Notes: a model not told the origin generated them from the sequence alone. Positions 8,806 to 17,502 are shown, counted from the stretch's first letter. The stretch: 64,000 nt of DNA from Salmonella enterica subsp. houtenae serovar Houten (GCA_900478215.1 LS483478.1:3224001-3288000); one strand, 5' to 3'. Program-made: numbers and translations.

Positions 8806-9909
8806 ATGCGTAAGCAGTTGCCTGTAATCTGCGTCGCGGCAGGGATAGTACTACTCGCGGCATGTACTAATGACGGCGGTCAGCAGCAAACCACCGTCGC
8901 GCCGCAACCTGCGGTATGTAATGGTCCTGCGGTGGAAATCAGCGGAGCGGAACCGCGTTATGAACCTCTGAATCCGACCGCAAACCAGGATTATCAGCGT
9001 GACGGTAAAAGTTATAAAATCGTTCAGGACCCGTCCCGCTTTAGCCAGACTGGCCTGGCCGCTATTTATGATGCGGAACCCGGCAGTAATTTAACCGCCT
9101 CCGGGGAGATGTTCGATCCGATGCAGCTTACCGCCGCCCATCCGACGCTGCCCATCCCCAGCTACGCGCGAATTACCAACCTGGCCAACGGTCGCATGAT
9201 CGTGGTGCGTATTAACGATCGCGGTCCCTATGGTACCGATCGTGTTATCTCTCTTTCCCGCGCGGCGGCCGATCGTCTGAATACCTCGAATAATACTAAA
9301 GTACGGATTGACCCCATTATCGTGGCGCCGGACGGTTCGCTCTCCGGCCCGGGGATAGCCTGTACGACGGTGGCGAAACAGACCTACGCCCTGCCCCCTC
9401 GCCCTGATTTAAGCGGCGGAATAGGAAGCGCCTCTTCAGCGCCTGCGCAACCGCAAGGTGACGTTCTTCCGGTCAGTAATTCCACGTTGAAAAGTGACGA
9501 TACCACCGGCGCGCCGGTGAGCGGCAGCGGCTTCCTCGGCGCGCCGACCACGCTGGCGCCTGGCGTGCTGGAGGGTAATGAACCGACGCCGGCTCCACAG
9601 CCAGCGACGGCGACGCCGGTAAGCGCGCCTGCCGCCGCGGCCCCGGTATCTGCCCCGGTTAGCGCACCAGCCGTAACGGCGAGCGGTCGTTTCGTCGTCC
9701 AGGTCGGCGCCGTCAGCGATCAAACGCGCGCGCAGCAGTACCAACAGCGTTTAAGCCAGCAGTTCAGCGTACCGGGACGCGTAATGCAAAACGGCGCGGT
9801 CTGGCGTATTCAACTGGGGCCTTTTGCCAGTAAAGCGGAGGCCAGCGCGTTACAGCAACGTTTGCAAACAGAAGCACAATTACAGTCCTTTATCGCCAGC
9901 GCGCAGTAA
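8806..9909 (+). CDS. rlpA: Rare lipoprotein A (septal/pole SPOR-domain lipoprotein)
   Basis: Outer-membrane lipoprotein that localises to division sites through a C-terminal SPOR domain that binds denuded glycan strands. 367 residues. The signal peptide ends in the lipobox LAAC with Cys20. The double-psi beta-barrel domain spans about residues 75-175 (NDRGPYGTDRVISLSRAAAD). A low-complexity Ala/Pro/Val linker follows (about 200-285), then the SPOR repeat (FVVQVGAVSDQTRAQQYQQR ... WRIQLGPFASKAEA). In Pseudomonas RlpA is a lytic transglycosylase; in enterobacteria the activity is less clear. Last gene of the mrd operon. Confidence 0.95.
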   Translation: MRKQLPVICVAAGIVLLAACTNDGGQQQTTVAPQPAVCNGPAVEISGAEPRYEPLNPTANQDYQRDGKSYKIVQDPSRFSQTGLAAIYDAEPGSNLTASGEMFDPMQLTAAHPTLPIPSYARITNLANGRMIVVRINDRGPYGTDRVISLSRAAADRLNTSNNTKVRIDPIIVAPDGSLSGPGIACTTVAKQTYALPPRPDLSGGIGSASSAPAQPQGDVLPVSNSTLKSDDTTGAPVSGSGFLGAPTTLAPGVLEGNEPTPAPQPATATPVSAPAAAAPVSAPVSAPAVTASGRFVVQVGAVSDQTRAQQYQQRLSQQFSVPGRVMQNGAVWRIQLGPFASKAEASALQQRLQTEAQLQSFIASAQ

Positions 9910-10048
9910 CCTATTGCAGGCATCTGTACTGTCAATTTCTGTAAATGACATTAACAAAGTCACGCGGAAAGTCAGATGCCTGCCAGTTATGCTTTTGCTA
10001 TAGTAGGACTCTTTTTTTAATTTCATCACGGACGTCGTAGTTCAGACC
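9910..10048. repeat. Long-range inverted repeat between rlpA and dacA
   Basis: GCAGGCATCTG at 9916-9926 and its exact complement CAGATGCCTGC at 9973-9983. Allowing one bulged base the arms extend inward (ACT/AGT). The 46-base spacer would form a large loop. There is no T-run directly after it, so it is not an ordinary terminator. It sits upstream of dacA, close to a possible promoter element (TATAGT near 10000). Confidence 0.5.
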
Positions 10049-11260
10049 ATGAAGACCACTTTTTCCGCTCGTTTTATGCAGCGCATGGCGCTCACCACGG
10101 CGCTTTGTGCCGCGTTTATCTCAACCGCACATGCCGATGACCTGAATATCAAAACTATGATCCCGGGTGTTCCGCAGATCGATGCGGAATCCTACATCCT
10201 GATCGACTACAACTCCGGCAAAGTTCTGGCGGAACAAAACGCCGACGAACGTCGCGACCCGGCCAGTCTGACGAAGATGATGACCAGTTACGTCATCGGA
10301 CAGGCAATGAAAGCGGGTAAATTTAAAGAAACCGACCTGGTTACCGTCGGTAATGACGCCTGGGCCACCGGCAATCCGGTATTTAAAGGCTCCTCGCTGA
10401 TGTTCCTCAAGCCGGGAATGCAGGTACCGGTCTCTCAGCTGATACGCGGCATCAATCTGCAATCCGGCAATGACGCCTGTGTGGCAATGGCTGATTTCGC
10501 CGCCGGTAGCCAGGATGCTTTCGTCGGGCTGATGAACAGCTATGTGAACGCACTGGGGCTGAAAAATACCCACTTTCAGACCGTACACGGTCTGGACGCT
10601 GACGGACAATACAGTTCAGCTCGCGATATGGCGCTGATTGGCCAGGCGTTAATTCGCGATGTGCCTAACGAATATGCCGTTTATAAAGAAAAAGAGTTCA
10701 CCTTTAACGGCATTCGCCAGTTAAACCGTAACGGTCTGCTATGGGATAACAGCCTGAATGTGGACGGCATCAAAACCGGGCATACCAGCAAAGCAGGCTA
10801 TAATCTGGTCGCTTCCGCAACCGAAGGCCAGATGCGGTTGATCTCCGCCGTGATGGGCGGACGGACCTATAAAGGCCGTGAAACAGAAAGCAAAAAACTG
10901 CTGACGTGGGGCTTCCGTTTCTTTGAAACCGTTAATCCGCTGAAGGCTGGTAAAGAGTTCGCCTCTGAACCCGCCTGGTTTGGTAATACCGATCGCGCCT
11001 CGCTGGGCGTCGATAAAGACGTTTACCTGACGATCCCTCGCGGCCGCATGAAAGATTTGAAAGCGAGCTATGTACTGAATACCGCAGAACTGCATGCGCC
11101 GCTGCAGAAAAACCAGGTGGTCGGCACCATCAACTTCCAACTGGACGGTAAAACCATTGAGCAGCGTCCGCTGGTCGTACTGCAAGAGATCCCGGAAGGG
11201 AACTTCTTCGGTAAAATCATTGATTACATTAAATTAATGTTCCATCACTGGTTTGGATAA
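10049..11260 (+). CDS. dacA: D-alanyl-D-alanine carboxypeptidase PBP5
   Basis: Low-molecular-weight PBP that trims the terminal D-Ala from peptidoglycan pentapeptides and helps maintain uniform cell shape. 403 residues with a cleavable signal peptide ending in AHA before DDLNIKT. Active-site motifs are SLTK (Ser73 of the precursor), SGN (in LQSGNDACVAMAD) and KTG (in IKTGHTSKAG). The C-terminus is the amphipathic membrane-anchoring helix (GKIIDYIKLMFHHWFG). Transcribed alone: a long gap precedes it and a strong terminator follows. Confidence 0.98.
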   Translation: MKTTFSARFMQRMALTTALCAAFISTAHADDLNIKTMIPGVPQIDAESYILIDYNSGKVLAEQNADERRDPASLTKMMTSYVIGQAMKAGKFKETDLVTVGNDAWATGNPVFKGSSLMFLKPGMQVPVSQLIRGINLQSGNDACVAMADFAAGSQDAFVGLMNSYVNALGLKNTHFQTVHGLDADGQYSSARDMALIGQALIRDVPNEYAVYKEKEFTFNGIRQLNRNGLLWDNSLNVDGIKTGHTSKAGYNLVASATEGQMRLISAVMGGRTYKGRETESKKLLTWGFRFFETVNPLKAGKEFASEPAWFGNTDRASLGVDKDVYLTIPRGRMKDLKASYVLNTAELHAPLQKNQVVGTINFQLDGKTIEQRPLVVLQEIPEGNFFGKIIDYIKLMFHHWFG

Positions 11261-11313
11261 AAATTGAACACTTGAAAGTGTGATTTTCGTCCCCATATAC
11301 TATGCATCAGTAA

Positions 11314-11349
11314 AACTCCCGTCCTGTGGCGGGAGTTATTATTTTTTTA
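11314..11349 (+). terminator. Rho-independent terminator after dacA
   Basis: Perfect stem AACTCCCG/CGGGAGTT with an eight-base loop, followed by a T-rich tract. It separates dacA from ybeD. Confidence 0.9.
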
Positions 11350-11367
11350 CGTAATGCCGGAGCTGAC

Positions 11368-11631
11368 ATGAAAACCAAACTTAACGAACTGCTTGAATTC
11401 CCTACGCCATTTACTTACAAAGTAATGGGGCAGGCGTTACCTGAGCTGGTTGATCAGGTGGTTGAAGTGGTACAGCGCCATGCGCCTGGTGATTACTCTC
11501 CGACGGTAAAACCGAGCAGCAAAGGCAACTACCACTCGGTCTCTATCACCATTAATGCCACCCATATTGAACAGGTTGAAACGCTGTACGAAGAACTGGG
11601 CAACATTGATATCGTGCGAATGGTATTGTAA
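11368..11631 (+). CDS. ybeD: DUF493 family protein YbeD
   Basis: 87-residue cytoplasmic protein of the UPF0250/DUF493 family with an ACT-like ferredoxin fold; its molecular role is not established. The start at 11368 (MKTKLNELLEFPTPF) gives the conserved family length; the open frame extends upstream into the dacA terminator and was not used. Its constant position next to lipB in enterobacteria has led to suggestions of a role in lipoate metabolism, but that is association only. Confidence 0.93.
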   Translation: MKTKLNELLEFPTPFTYKVMGQALPELVDQVVEVVQRHAPGDYSPTVKPSSKGNYHSVSITINATHIEQVETLYEELGNIDIVRMVL

Positions 11632-11643
11632 TATATCCAGACG

Positions 11644-11666
11644 GTTACCCGGTCTTGCCGGGTAAC
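11644..11666 (+). terminator. Hairpin between ybeD and lipB without a T-run
   Basis: Perfect nine-base stem GTTACCCGG/CCGGGTAAC with a five-base loop. The 3' side is C-rich rather than T-rich, so it may act as an RNA 3'-end stabiliser rather than an intrinsic terminator. Confidence 0.55.
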
Positions 11667-11729
11667 TCCCCGCCTCCCCCGCTGTGATATACTTTCCTCT
11701 CTTTTTTCATTCTCTACGGAGATGCCGTT

Positions 11730-12371
11730 TTGTATCAGGATAAAATCCTTGTCCGCCAGCTCGGCCTTCAGCCCTATGACGCTATCTCTCAGGCCATGCA
11801 TGACTTTACCGATATGCGCGATGAAAACAGCTATGATGAAATCTGGTTGGTTGAGCACTACCCGGTGTTTACCCAGGGCCAGGCCGGTAAAGCGGAACAT
11901 ATATTGATGCCCGGCGATATTCCCGTTGTGCAGAGCGATCGTGGAGGGCAGGTGACCTATCATGGTCCGGGCCAACAGGTGATGTACGTTTTACTTAACC
12001 TGAAACGACGTAAACTGGGCGTGCGTGATTTAGTCACCCTACTCGAACAGACCGTGGTGAATACGCTGGCTGAAATTGGTATTGAGGCACATCCGCGCGC
12101 CGATGCGCCGGGCGTCTACGTGGGTGAAAAAAAAATCTGCTCGCTGGGTTTACGTATCCGTCGCGGCTGCTCATTCCACGGTTTAGCGCTAAACGTTAAC
12201 ATGGATCTTTCCCCTTTCCTACGCATCAACCCGTGTGGTTATGCCGGAATGGAAATGGCCAAAATAACGCAGTGGAAGGAAGACGCTACCACGGATAATA
12301 TTGCGCCCCGCTTGCTGGCAAATATTTTAGCCCTGCTAAATAATCCACCGCATGAATATATTGCTGCTTAA
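11730..12371 (+). CDS. lipB: Octanoyl-[acyl carrier protein]:protein octanoyltransferase
   Basis: Moves octanoate from acyl carrier protein to a lysine of lipoate-dependent enzymes, the first committed step of lipoate synthesis; LipA then inserts sulfur. 213 residues from a TTG start at 11730, preceded by ACGGAG. Catalytic region: the RGGQVTYHGPGQ signature, the lysine in KKICSLGLRI and the acyl-thioester cysteine in INPCGY. An ATG at 11722 is in another frame and was not chosen. lipA follows after ybeF. Confidence 0.97.
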   Translation: MYQDKILVRQLGLQPYDAISQAMHDFTDMRDENSYDEIWLVEHYPVFTQGQAGKAEHILMPGDIPVVQSDRGGQVTYHGPGQQVMYVLLNLKRRKLGVRDLVTLLEQTVVNTLAEIGIEAHPRADAPGVYVGEKKICSLGLRIRRGCSFHGLALNVNMDLSPFLRINPCGYAGMEMAKITQWKEDATTDNIAPRLLANILALLNNPPHEYIAA

Positions 12372-12672
12372 TGAGTAAAATATAATGGCCCAAGAAATTT
12401 ATGGGTCATTAATCATATATGATTTGAATACTTTACTTCTCCCCCCGCTTTCTATATTTTCGTTATATCCCTGCTGTACCCGCCAGGCGGCATGGCCTCT
12501 TCAGTCCTCATGATGAGGAATTTTCCGTGAGCAAAATCCCGGCCTTGCTGTTACTTATCTTATTGAAATAGCTAAAAATATATTCATAAGAGCAATTTTC
12601 AAACCAACTCATAAATGCAAGATATATTATTTCATCTATTATTCATAATACGAATGAATTCGGAGCCAGAGC
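12372..12672. other. Intergenic region upstream of ybeF
   Basis: Three hundred bases, AT-rich towards ybeF. The only notable element is a near-palindrome at 12505-12519 (TCCTCAT, one base, ATGAGGA), a shape compatible with a dimeric regulator site such as a LysR-type operator. No gene seen. Confidence 0.4.
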
Positions 12673-13626
12673 GTGAGCGATAATAATCAGACAGAAAGAC
12701 AACCTGCCGATCAACACCTACAAGACAAACCGCAAATTTTCAGAACACTGAGAAATATCGACCTCAATCTGCTGACAATTTTCGAGGCCGTGTATGTCCA
12801 TAAAGGGATCGTCAATGCAGCGAAAATTCTTAATTTGACGCCGTCAGCCATCAGCCAGTCCATTCAAAAATTACGGACCATATTTCCCGATCCGCTGTTT
12901 ATTCGCAAAGGTCAGGGCGTAACGCCCACGACGTATGCTACGCATCTGCACGAATACATCAGCCAGGGGCTGGAGTCTATTCTTGGCGCCCTGGATCTTA
13001 CGGGCAGTTACGATAAGCAACGCACCATTACGATTGGCACGACGCCTTCGGTCGGCGCGCTGGTGATGCCGATTATTTACCAGGCCATCAGGACGCGTTA
13101 TCCTCAGCTTTTGTTGCGCAATATTCCGGTAGACGATGCCGAAAGCCAGCTTAGTCAGTTTCAGACCGATCTCATTATCAATACCCATAGCTATAACAAC
13201 CGGAGCATTCAGCATCACGTCCTGTTTAGCGATACGCTTGAGATTGTCTGCCGCCAGCATCACCCGTGTCTGGCGAACGCCATTACTGAAGAGAGACTGA
13301 ACAGCGCAGATCACACCTTTCTGATGCTGGAGGGACAAAATCTTTCCCTACTGCGCCAGCGACTGCAGGAGACATTTCCCGATCAGCAAATCAGTTTTAG
13401 CAGTTACAATATTTTTACCATTGCCTCGCTGATCGCCAGCAGCGATCTGCTGGGACTGATGCCCACCCGCTTCTACGACTTATTTAGCCGCTGCTGGCCG
13501 CTTGATCGCCTTCCCTACGCGCCGGTGAATAGTGAACAGGTCGATTTCTCGCTGCATTATAATAAACTGAGCCTGCGCGATCCGGTGCTGGAGAACGTCA
13601 TTGATATCATCCGTGAGGCGTTCTGA
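12673..13626 (+). CDS. ybeF: LysR-family transcriptional regulator YbeF
   Basis: 317 residues, GTG start. An N-terminal winged helix-turn-helix (about residues 30-90: IDLNLLTIFEAVYVHKGIVN, then TPSAISQSIQKLR) is followed by a substrate-binding-protein-like effector domain. It resembles the LeuO/CitR subgroup of LysR regulators: the DLNLL start and the DPLFIRKGQGVTPT turn are shared with ybdO elsewhere in this window. The ligand and targets are unknown. It sits between lipB and lipA without an obvious link to lipoate. Confidence 0.9.
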   Translation: MSDNNQTERQPADQHLQDKPQIFRTLRNIDLNLLTIFEAVYVHKGIVNAAKILNLTPSAISQSIQKLRTIFPDPLFIRKGQGVTPTTYATHLHEYISQGLESILGALDLTGSYDKQRTITIGTTPSVGALVMPIIYQAIRTRYPQLLLRNIPVDDAESQLSQFQTDLIINTHSYNNRSIQHHVLFSDTLEIVCRQHHPCLANAITEERLNSADHTFLMLEGQNLSLLRQRLQETFPDQQISFSSYNIFTIASLIASSDLLGLMPTRFYDLFSRCWPLDRLPYAPVNSEQVDFSLHYNKLSLRDPVLENVIDIIREAF

Positions 13627-13831
13627 CAAAAATGTTGCATCCAGGTCACGGAAGATATGGGCAAACAGCACAAAACAACAACTATTTTACATTTTGCCGG
13701 GCTGTCAGGCTGCTTTATGGCCCTTATCAATGATATACTGCGTGCCACAAATTCAAAAATAGTTGATAAATACAACTTTCCCTTGAATTGAAACGCTTTC
13801 CTTCGTTATTCGCAACTGGAACACGCACGCT

Positions 13832-14797
13832 ATGAGTAAACCCATTGTGATGGAACGCGGTGTAAAATACCGCGATGCCGATAAGATGGCTCTTATCCCG
13901 GTTAAAAATGTGGTCACAGAGCGCGACGCTCTACTACGTAAACCGGAATGGATGAAAATAAAACTTCCGGCGGATTCTACCCGTATCCAGGGCATCAAAG
14001 CCGCAATGCGCAAAAATGGCCTGCATTCTGTCTGCGAGGAAGCGTCTTGCCCAAACCTGGCTGAATGTTTCAACCACGGTACCGCTACGTTTATGATCCT
14101 CGGCGCCATTTGCACCCGCCGCTGTCCGTTCTGTGACGTCGCCCATGGCCGCCCCGTAGCGCCAGATGCGGAAGAGCCGCAGAAACTAGCGCAAACGATC
14201 GCCGACATGGCGCTACGCTATGTGGTAATCACCTCTGTCGACCGTGACGATCTGCGTGACGGCGGTGCCCAGCATTTTGCTGACTGCATCACCGCCATCC
14301 GAACCAAAAGCCCGGAGATAAAAATAGAGACGCTGGTGCCAGACTTCCGTGGACGTATGGATCACGCGCTGGATATCCTTAACGCGACGCCGCCGGATGT
14401 GTTTAACCACAATCTTGAAAACGTGCCGCGTATCTACCGCCAGGTTCGTCCGGGTGCCGATTACAACTGGTCGCTGAAATTACTGGAACGCTTCAAAGAA
14501 GCGCACCCGGAAATTCCGACAAAATCGGGTCTGATGGTCGGCTTAGGCGAAACCAATGCGGAAATCATTGAGGTTATGCGCGACTTACGCCGTCACGGCG
14601 TCACCATGCTGACGCTTGGCCAGTATCTACAGCCAAGCCGCCATCACCTGCCGGTACAGCGTTATGTCAGCCCGGAAGAGTTTGACGAGATGAAAGCGGA
14701 AGCCCTGGCGATGGGCTTTACCCATGCTGCTTGTGGCCCCTTTGTGCGTTCTTCGTACCATGCTGATCTACAGGCCAAAGGCATGGAAGTGAAATGA
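13832..14797 (+). CDS. lipA: Lipoyl synthase
   Basis: Radical SAM enzyme that inserts two sulfurs into the protein-bound octanoyl chain. 321 residues. It carries two iron-sulfur motifs: the auxiliary cluster CxxxxCxxxxxC (CEEASCPNLAEC, about residues 68-79) and the radical-SAM CxxxCxxC (CTRRCPFC, about 94-101). The C-terminal RSSY, whose serine ligates the auxiliary cluster, is present in FVRSSYHAD. Monocistronic, ended by a clear terminator. Confidence 0.98.
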   Translation: MSKPIVMERGVKYRDADKMALIPVKNVVTERDALLRKPEWMKIKLPADSTRIQGIKAAMRKNGLHSVCEEASCPNLAECFNHGTATFMILGAICTRRCPFCDVAHGRPVAPDAEEPQKLAQTIADMALRYVVITSVDRDDLRDGGAQHFADCITAIRTKSPEIKIETLVPDFRGRMDHALDILNATPPDVFNHNLENVPRIYRQVRPGADYNWSLKLLERFKEAHPEIPTKSGLMVGLGETNAEIIEVMRDLRRHGVTMLTLGQYLQPSRHHLPVQRYVSPEEFDEMKAEALAMGFTHAACGPFVRSSYHADLQAKGMEVK

Positions 14798-14827
14798 TCG
14801 TGTAATAGACGCTTACATTTCAGGCAG

Positions 14828-14855
14828 AAAAAACCGGCAGCTCGCCGGTTTTTTT
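14828..14855 (+). terminator. Rho-independent terminator after lipA
   Basis: Stem AAAAAACCGGC/GCCGGTTTTTT with a five-base loop and a T-run. The A-rich left arm means it could also act on the opposite strand for tatE. Confidence 0.9.
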
Positions 14856-14882
14856 ACTCTGTAGAGCAAGCGCATCGCGCTA

Positions 14883-15086
14883 TTACTCTTTATGCGAGAG
14901 CTTTTCAGCCTGAACGCTACCGTCGACGTCTTTCTTAACGCCCGCGTCTTCATCGTTCATCGCTTTCTTGAATCCTTTAATCGCCGTGCCCAGGTCTCCG
15001 CCCAGCGTACGTAACTTCTTGGTACCAAACAGCAGAACAACCAGTGCGGCAACCACCAGCAGTTTGGTAATACTAATCTCACCCAT
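14883..15086 (-). CDS. tatE: Sec-independent translocase subunit TatE
   Basis: Small TatA-like protein of the twin-arginine translocase in the inner membrane; a minor paralogue that can stand in for TatA. 67 residues: a single N-terminal transmembrane helix (about residues 4-21, ISITKLLVVAALVVLLFG) followed directly by the amphipathic helix (TKKLRTLGGDLGTAIKGFKK) and a charged tail. The start at 15086 (MGEIS) has a good Shine-Dalgarno (AGAAGG); the frame is open five codons further upstream. Confidence 0.95.
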   Translation of the reverse strand: MGEISITKLLVVAALVVLLFGTKKLRTLGGDLGTAIKGFKKAMNDEDAGVKKDVDGSVQAEKLSHKE

Positions 15087-15214
15087 AGATACCTTCTTCA
15101 CTAAAAACAGGCTGCGTAACGCGCCGGATTAACCTGAGAATATTAACGGTCTTTCGACGCGCGCACACAATAGCAATCTGTAACAAGGTGAATCAAGCTT
15201 TGCGTAAAAAAACA

Positions 15215-16003
15215 TCATAATAATTGCGGTGGCGCAAATCGTCGTTGCTGCAAAAGAGGAAGCTGCTCCCGCACCTGGTCTATTCGTTCTCTGAATATTT
15301 CCGCGACGATCAGCGCCGGACGATCGGCTGCCGCCGCTATCGTTACGCCCAACGGATCGATAATACGACTTTGACCAATATTACGATTACCACACTCCCC
15401 GGCCGCAACCATATAGCAGGTGGTATCCAACGCTCTCGCCGCCAGCAGAGTCGACCACTGTTGTTCTTTCAACAGTCCGCGAAGCCAGCCCGCCGGCAAC
15501 GCCAATACGTCGGCTCCCTGTAAAGCCAGCGCTAGCGCCATGTCAGGAAAGCGCAGGTCATAACAGGTCATAAGCCCCACCTTAAACCCGTCTACGTCCA
15601 GCACAGGCGCGATAACGGTTCCGGCATCAATCCTTTTAGACTCTTGCATCGAAAATGCATCATAGAGATGTACCTTCGCGTAACGCGCGACAATATTACC
15701 CGCCCGTAGCGCCACCAGCATATTAACCGCTCGTCCGGGCGTTGACGGAACATTGACAGTCAATACCGTCGTCATATTATTATGAGCGCTTTCTTCCTGA
15801 AGCCGCGTCATAAACGCGCCATCCAGCGGCTGCGCGGCGCGAATCGGCAGGTCAAGATCGGTATCGTCTCGCGCTAATATCCCCTCTGGCAGCACCAGAA
15901 GCGATACGCCGCGGTCTGCCGCCTGAGACATTAACGAAACGCAAACTTGCGCATTATTTTCCCATACAGGACTCACCACAAACTGCCCAGTTGCAACGAA
16001 CAT
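15215..16003 (-). CDS. ybeM: Carbon-nitrogen hydrolase YbeM (deaminated glutathione amidase family)
   Basis: Nitrilase-superfamily amidase; the E. coli/mammalian Nit1 group removes the amide of deaminated glutathione, a metabolite-repair reaction. 262 residues from MFVATGQFVV. The Glu-Lys-Cys triad is visible: Glu in LVLPEGI, Lys in YAKVHLYD and Cys in LMTCYDLRFP. The frame is uninterrupted, whereas in E. coli K-12 this locus is described as broken. An upstream ATG (16036) would add eleven residues without family support. Confidence 0.88.
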   Translation of the reverse strand: MFVATGQFVVSPVWENNAQVCVSLMSQAADRGVSLLVLPEGILARDDTDLDLPIRAAQPLDGAFMTRLQEESAHNNMTTVLTVNVPSTPGRAVNMLVALRAGNIVARYAKVHLYDAFSMQESKRIDAGTVIAPVLDVDGFKVGLMTCYDLRFPDMALALALQGADVLALPAGWLRGLLKEQQWSTLLAARALDTTCYMVAAGECGNRNIGQSRIIDPLGVTIAAAADRPALIVAEIFRERIDQVREQLPLLQQRRFAPPQLL

Positions 16004-16093
16004 ATCCCCTCCCACACATCTGGCAGGACTCGCCAATTATGCTTGTTCGGCGTTACACTCCTCCTATATAGCAATTAAATAAAGGATTCGGCA

Positions 16094-16477
16094 GTGTTAC
16101 AGCTTCTTTTAGCAGTTTTTATCGGCGGTGGAATGGGGAGCGTAGCCCGGTGGATGCTAAGTATGCGTTTTAATCCGCTTCATCAGGCGATTCCCATCGG
16201 TACGCTAACAGCAAATTTGCTTGGCGCGTTTATTATCGGCATGGGATTCGCCTGGTTTAACCGCATGACACAAATCGATCCCATGTGGAAAGTACTCATC
16301 ACCACCGGCTTTTGCGGCGGCCTGACGACCTTTTCTACTTTTTCTGCCGAAGTGGTATTCTTGCTGCAAGAGGGGCGCTTTGGCTGGGCGCTGTTGAATG
16401 TGCTGATTAACCTGCTGGGTTCGTTTGCCATGACGGCGCTGGCATTCTGGCTATTTTCCGCCGCGGCGGCGCGTTAA
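16094..16477 (+). CDS. crcB: Fluoride-specific ion channel CrcB (Fluc)
   Basis: Dual-topology dimeric membrane channel that lets fluoride leave the cell. 127 residues with four hydrophobic helices, GTG start preceded by AAAGGATTCGGCA. Family signatures are GGGMGSVARW at the N-terminus and the GFCGGLTTFSTFS stretch, which contains the central TM3 break and Phe/Thr/Ser residues lining the pore. No recognisable fluoride riboswitch is seen upstream. Confidence 0.96.
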   Translation: MLQLLLAVFIGGGMGSVARWMLSMRFNPLHQAIPIGTLTANLLGAFIIGMGFAWFNRMTQIDPMWKVLITTGFCGGLTTFSTFSAEVVFLLQEGRFGWALLNVLINLLGSFAMTALAFWLFSAAAAR

Positions 16478-16485
16478 ACGCAAAA

Positions 16486-16510
16486 AAAACCCGCCGGAAG
16501 GGCGGGTTTT
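16486..16510. terminator. Bidirectional terminator between crcB and cspE
   Basis: Perfect stem AAAACCCGCC/GGCGGGTTTT with a five-base loop, with A-run and T-run on either side. It serves the convergent genes crcB (+) and cspE (-). Confidence 0.92.
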
Positions 16511-16533
16511 GAAATCTTGCTGTCGACGTATGC

Positions 16534-16743
16534 TTACAGAGCAGTTACGTTTGCAGCGGAAGGGCCTTTGGCACCGTTAGTGATTTCGAACTCTACGCGC
16601 TGACCTTCAGCCAGAGTTTTAAAACCATTGGTCTGGATTGCAGAGAAGTGTACGAACACGTCTTTGCTGCCATCTTCCGGAGTAATGAAACCGAATCCTT
16701 TGGATTCATTAAACCACTTAACGTTACCTTTAATCTTAGACAT
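16534..16743 (-). CDS. cspE: Cold-shock-family RNA chaperone CspE
   Basis: 69-residue single OB-fold protein that binds RNA and single-stranded DNA, melts RNA structure and acts as a transcription antiterminator. Both RNA-binding motifs are present (KGFGFI and VFVHF). The sequence MSKIKGNVKWFNESKGFGFI matches CspE rather than CspA/CspC. Start at 16743, after an AAGGTAATTTTG leader. The neighbours crcB and pagP match the conserved cspE context. Confidence 0.96.
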   Translation of the reverse strand: MSKIKGNVKWFNESKGFGFITPEDGSKDVFVHFSAIQTNGFKTLAEGQRVEFEITNGAKGPSAANVTAL

Positions 16744-16929
16744 CAAAATTACCTTTACATGAAAAATAGACACAAATGCTGTGTCGGATACCAGTACAAC
16801 AATTGTGATGCATTTTGTCCAGTCGAACTTTGCGAAAAAGTGATAAATATCGCGTTATTTTTAGCTAAACTTGCCTACTTGTTGTTTTTTAAGGATTATT
16901 AATTCACAACAGAAGAATGTCCTTCCCCG

Positions 16930-17502
16930 TCAAAACTGGAAACGCATCCAGGCAAAATAGACGTTTCCGTTGTTATACGAACCCGGAATGTAGGTCATCT
17001 GAAAGGTAGCGGGACCATAGCCTATCGACGCTAAAGGCAACAGCACAGGGATGGGAATATAATGCCAGTTGTCGCGCGCTGTAACGCCTGCGGTAAAGCC
17101 CAGCCCCAGGCGAAAATTATCGTCTTCCAGCGGTCGCCAGGTCTTTTCCCAGCCATAACCACCTATGGGTTCCCATTTGTTAAATGAATCTTTAAAGGCC
17201 ATCATATAAAGGCCATGCCAGTTACCTTTGTCGTCCCAACGCGACTGACCAAAACCAACGCCCCACGGCCGCTCGTTATAGCGATCCGTTTTCTCTTTAT
17301 CGTAGGCAAAGCGCGCATGCCAGGTAATGGCGGGGACATACAAATCATAATGCTCAGGCTGTCGCCACGTTTCTGCGACGTTATCGGTAAACGTGTTAAA
17401 CCACCCTTTATCCGCAGCAGAGACTGGAGGAATAGCCAGCCATGGCATAACAAGGAGAGCAATAATAAGAAAGTGCTTTCTGATGATCATCACAACATAC
17501 AT
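16930..17502 (-). CDS. pagP: Lipid A palmitoyltransferase PagP
   Basis: Outer-membrane eight-stranded barrel that transfers palmitate from phospholipids to lipid A, giving resistance to cationic antimicrobial peptides. 190 residues with an N-terminal signal sequence ending ...PPVSAADK. Catalytic positions of the family are intact: the His of PEHYDLY and the Asp-Ser of AFKDSFNKW. The N-terminus differs from E. coli PagP and resembles the Salmonella form. In Salmonella the gene is activated by PhoP/PhoQ; I could not find a convincing PhoP box in the AT-rich upstream region. Confidence 0.95.
   Translation of the reverse strand: MYVVMIIRKHFLIIALLVMPWLAIPPVSAADKGWFNTFTDNVAETWRQPEHYDLYVPAITWHARFAYDKEKTDRYNERPWGVGFGQSRWDDKGNWHGLYMMAFKDSFNKWEPIGGYGWEKTWRPLEDDNFRLGLGFTAGVTARDNWHYIPIPVLLPLASIGYGPATFQMTYIPGSYNNGNVYFAWMRFQF

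Noticed and set aside
16040..16093. A fluoride riboswitch upstream of crcB
   Set aside because: Only about 55 bases are available before the start and the conserved pseudoknot sequence of the crcB motif is not present.
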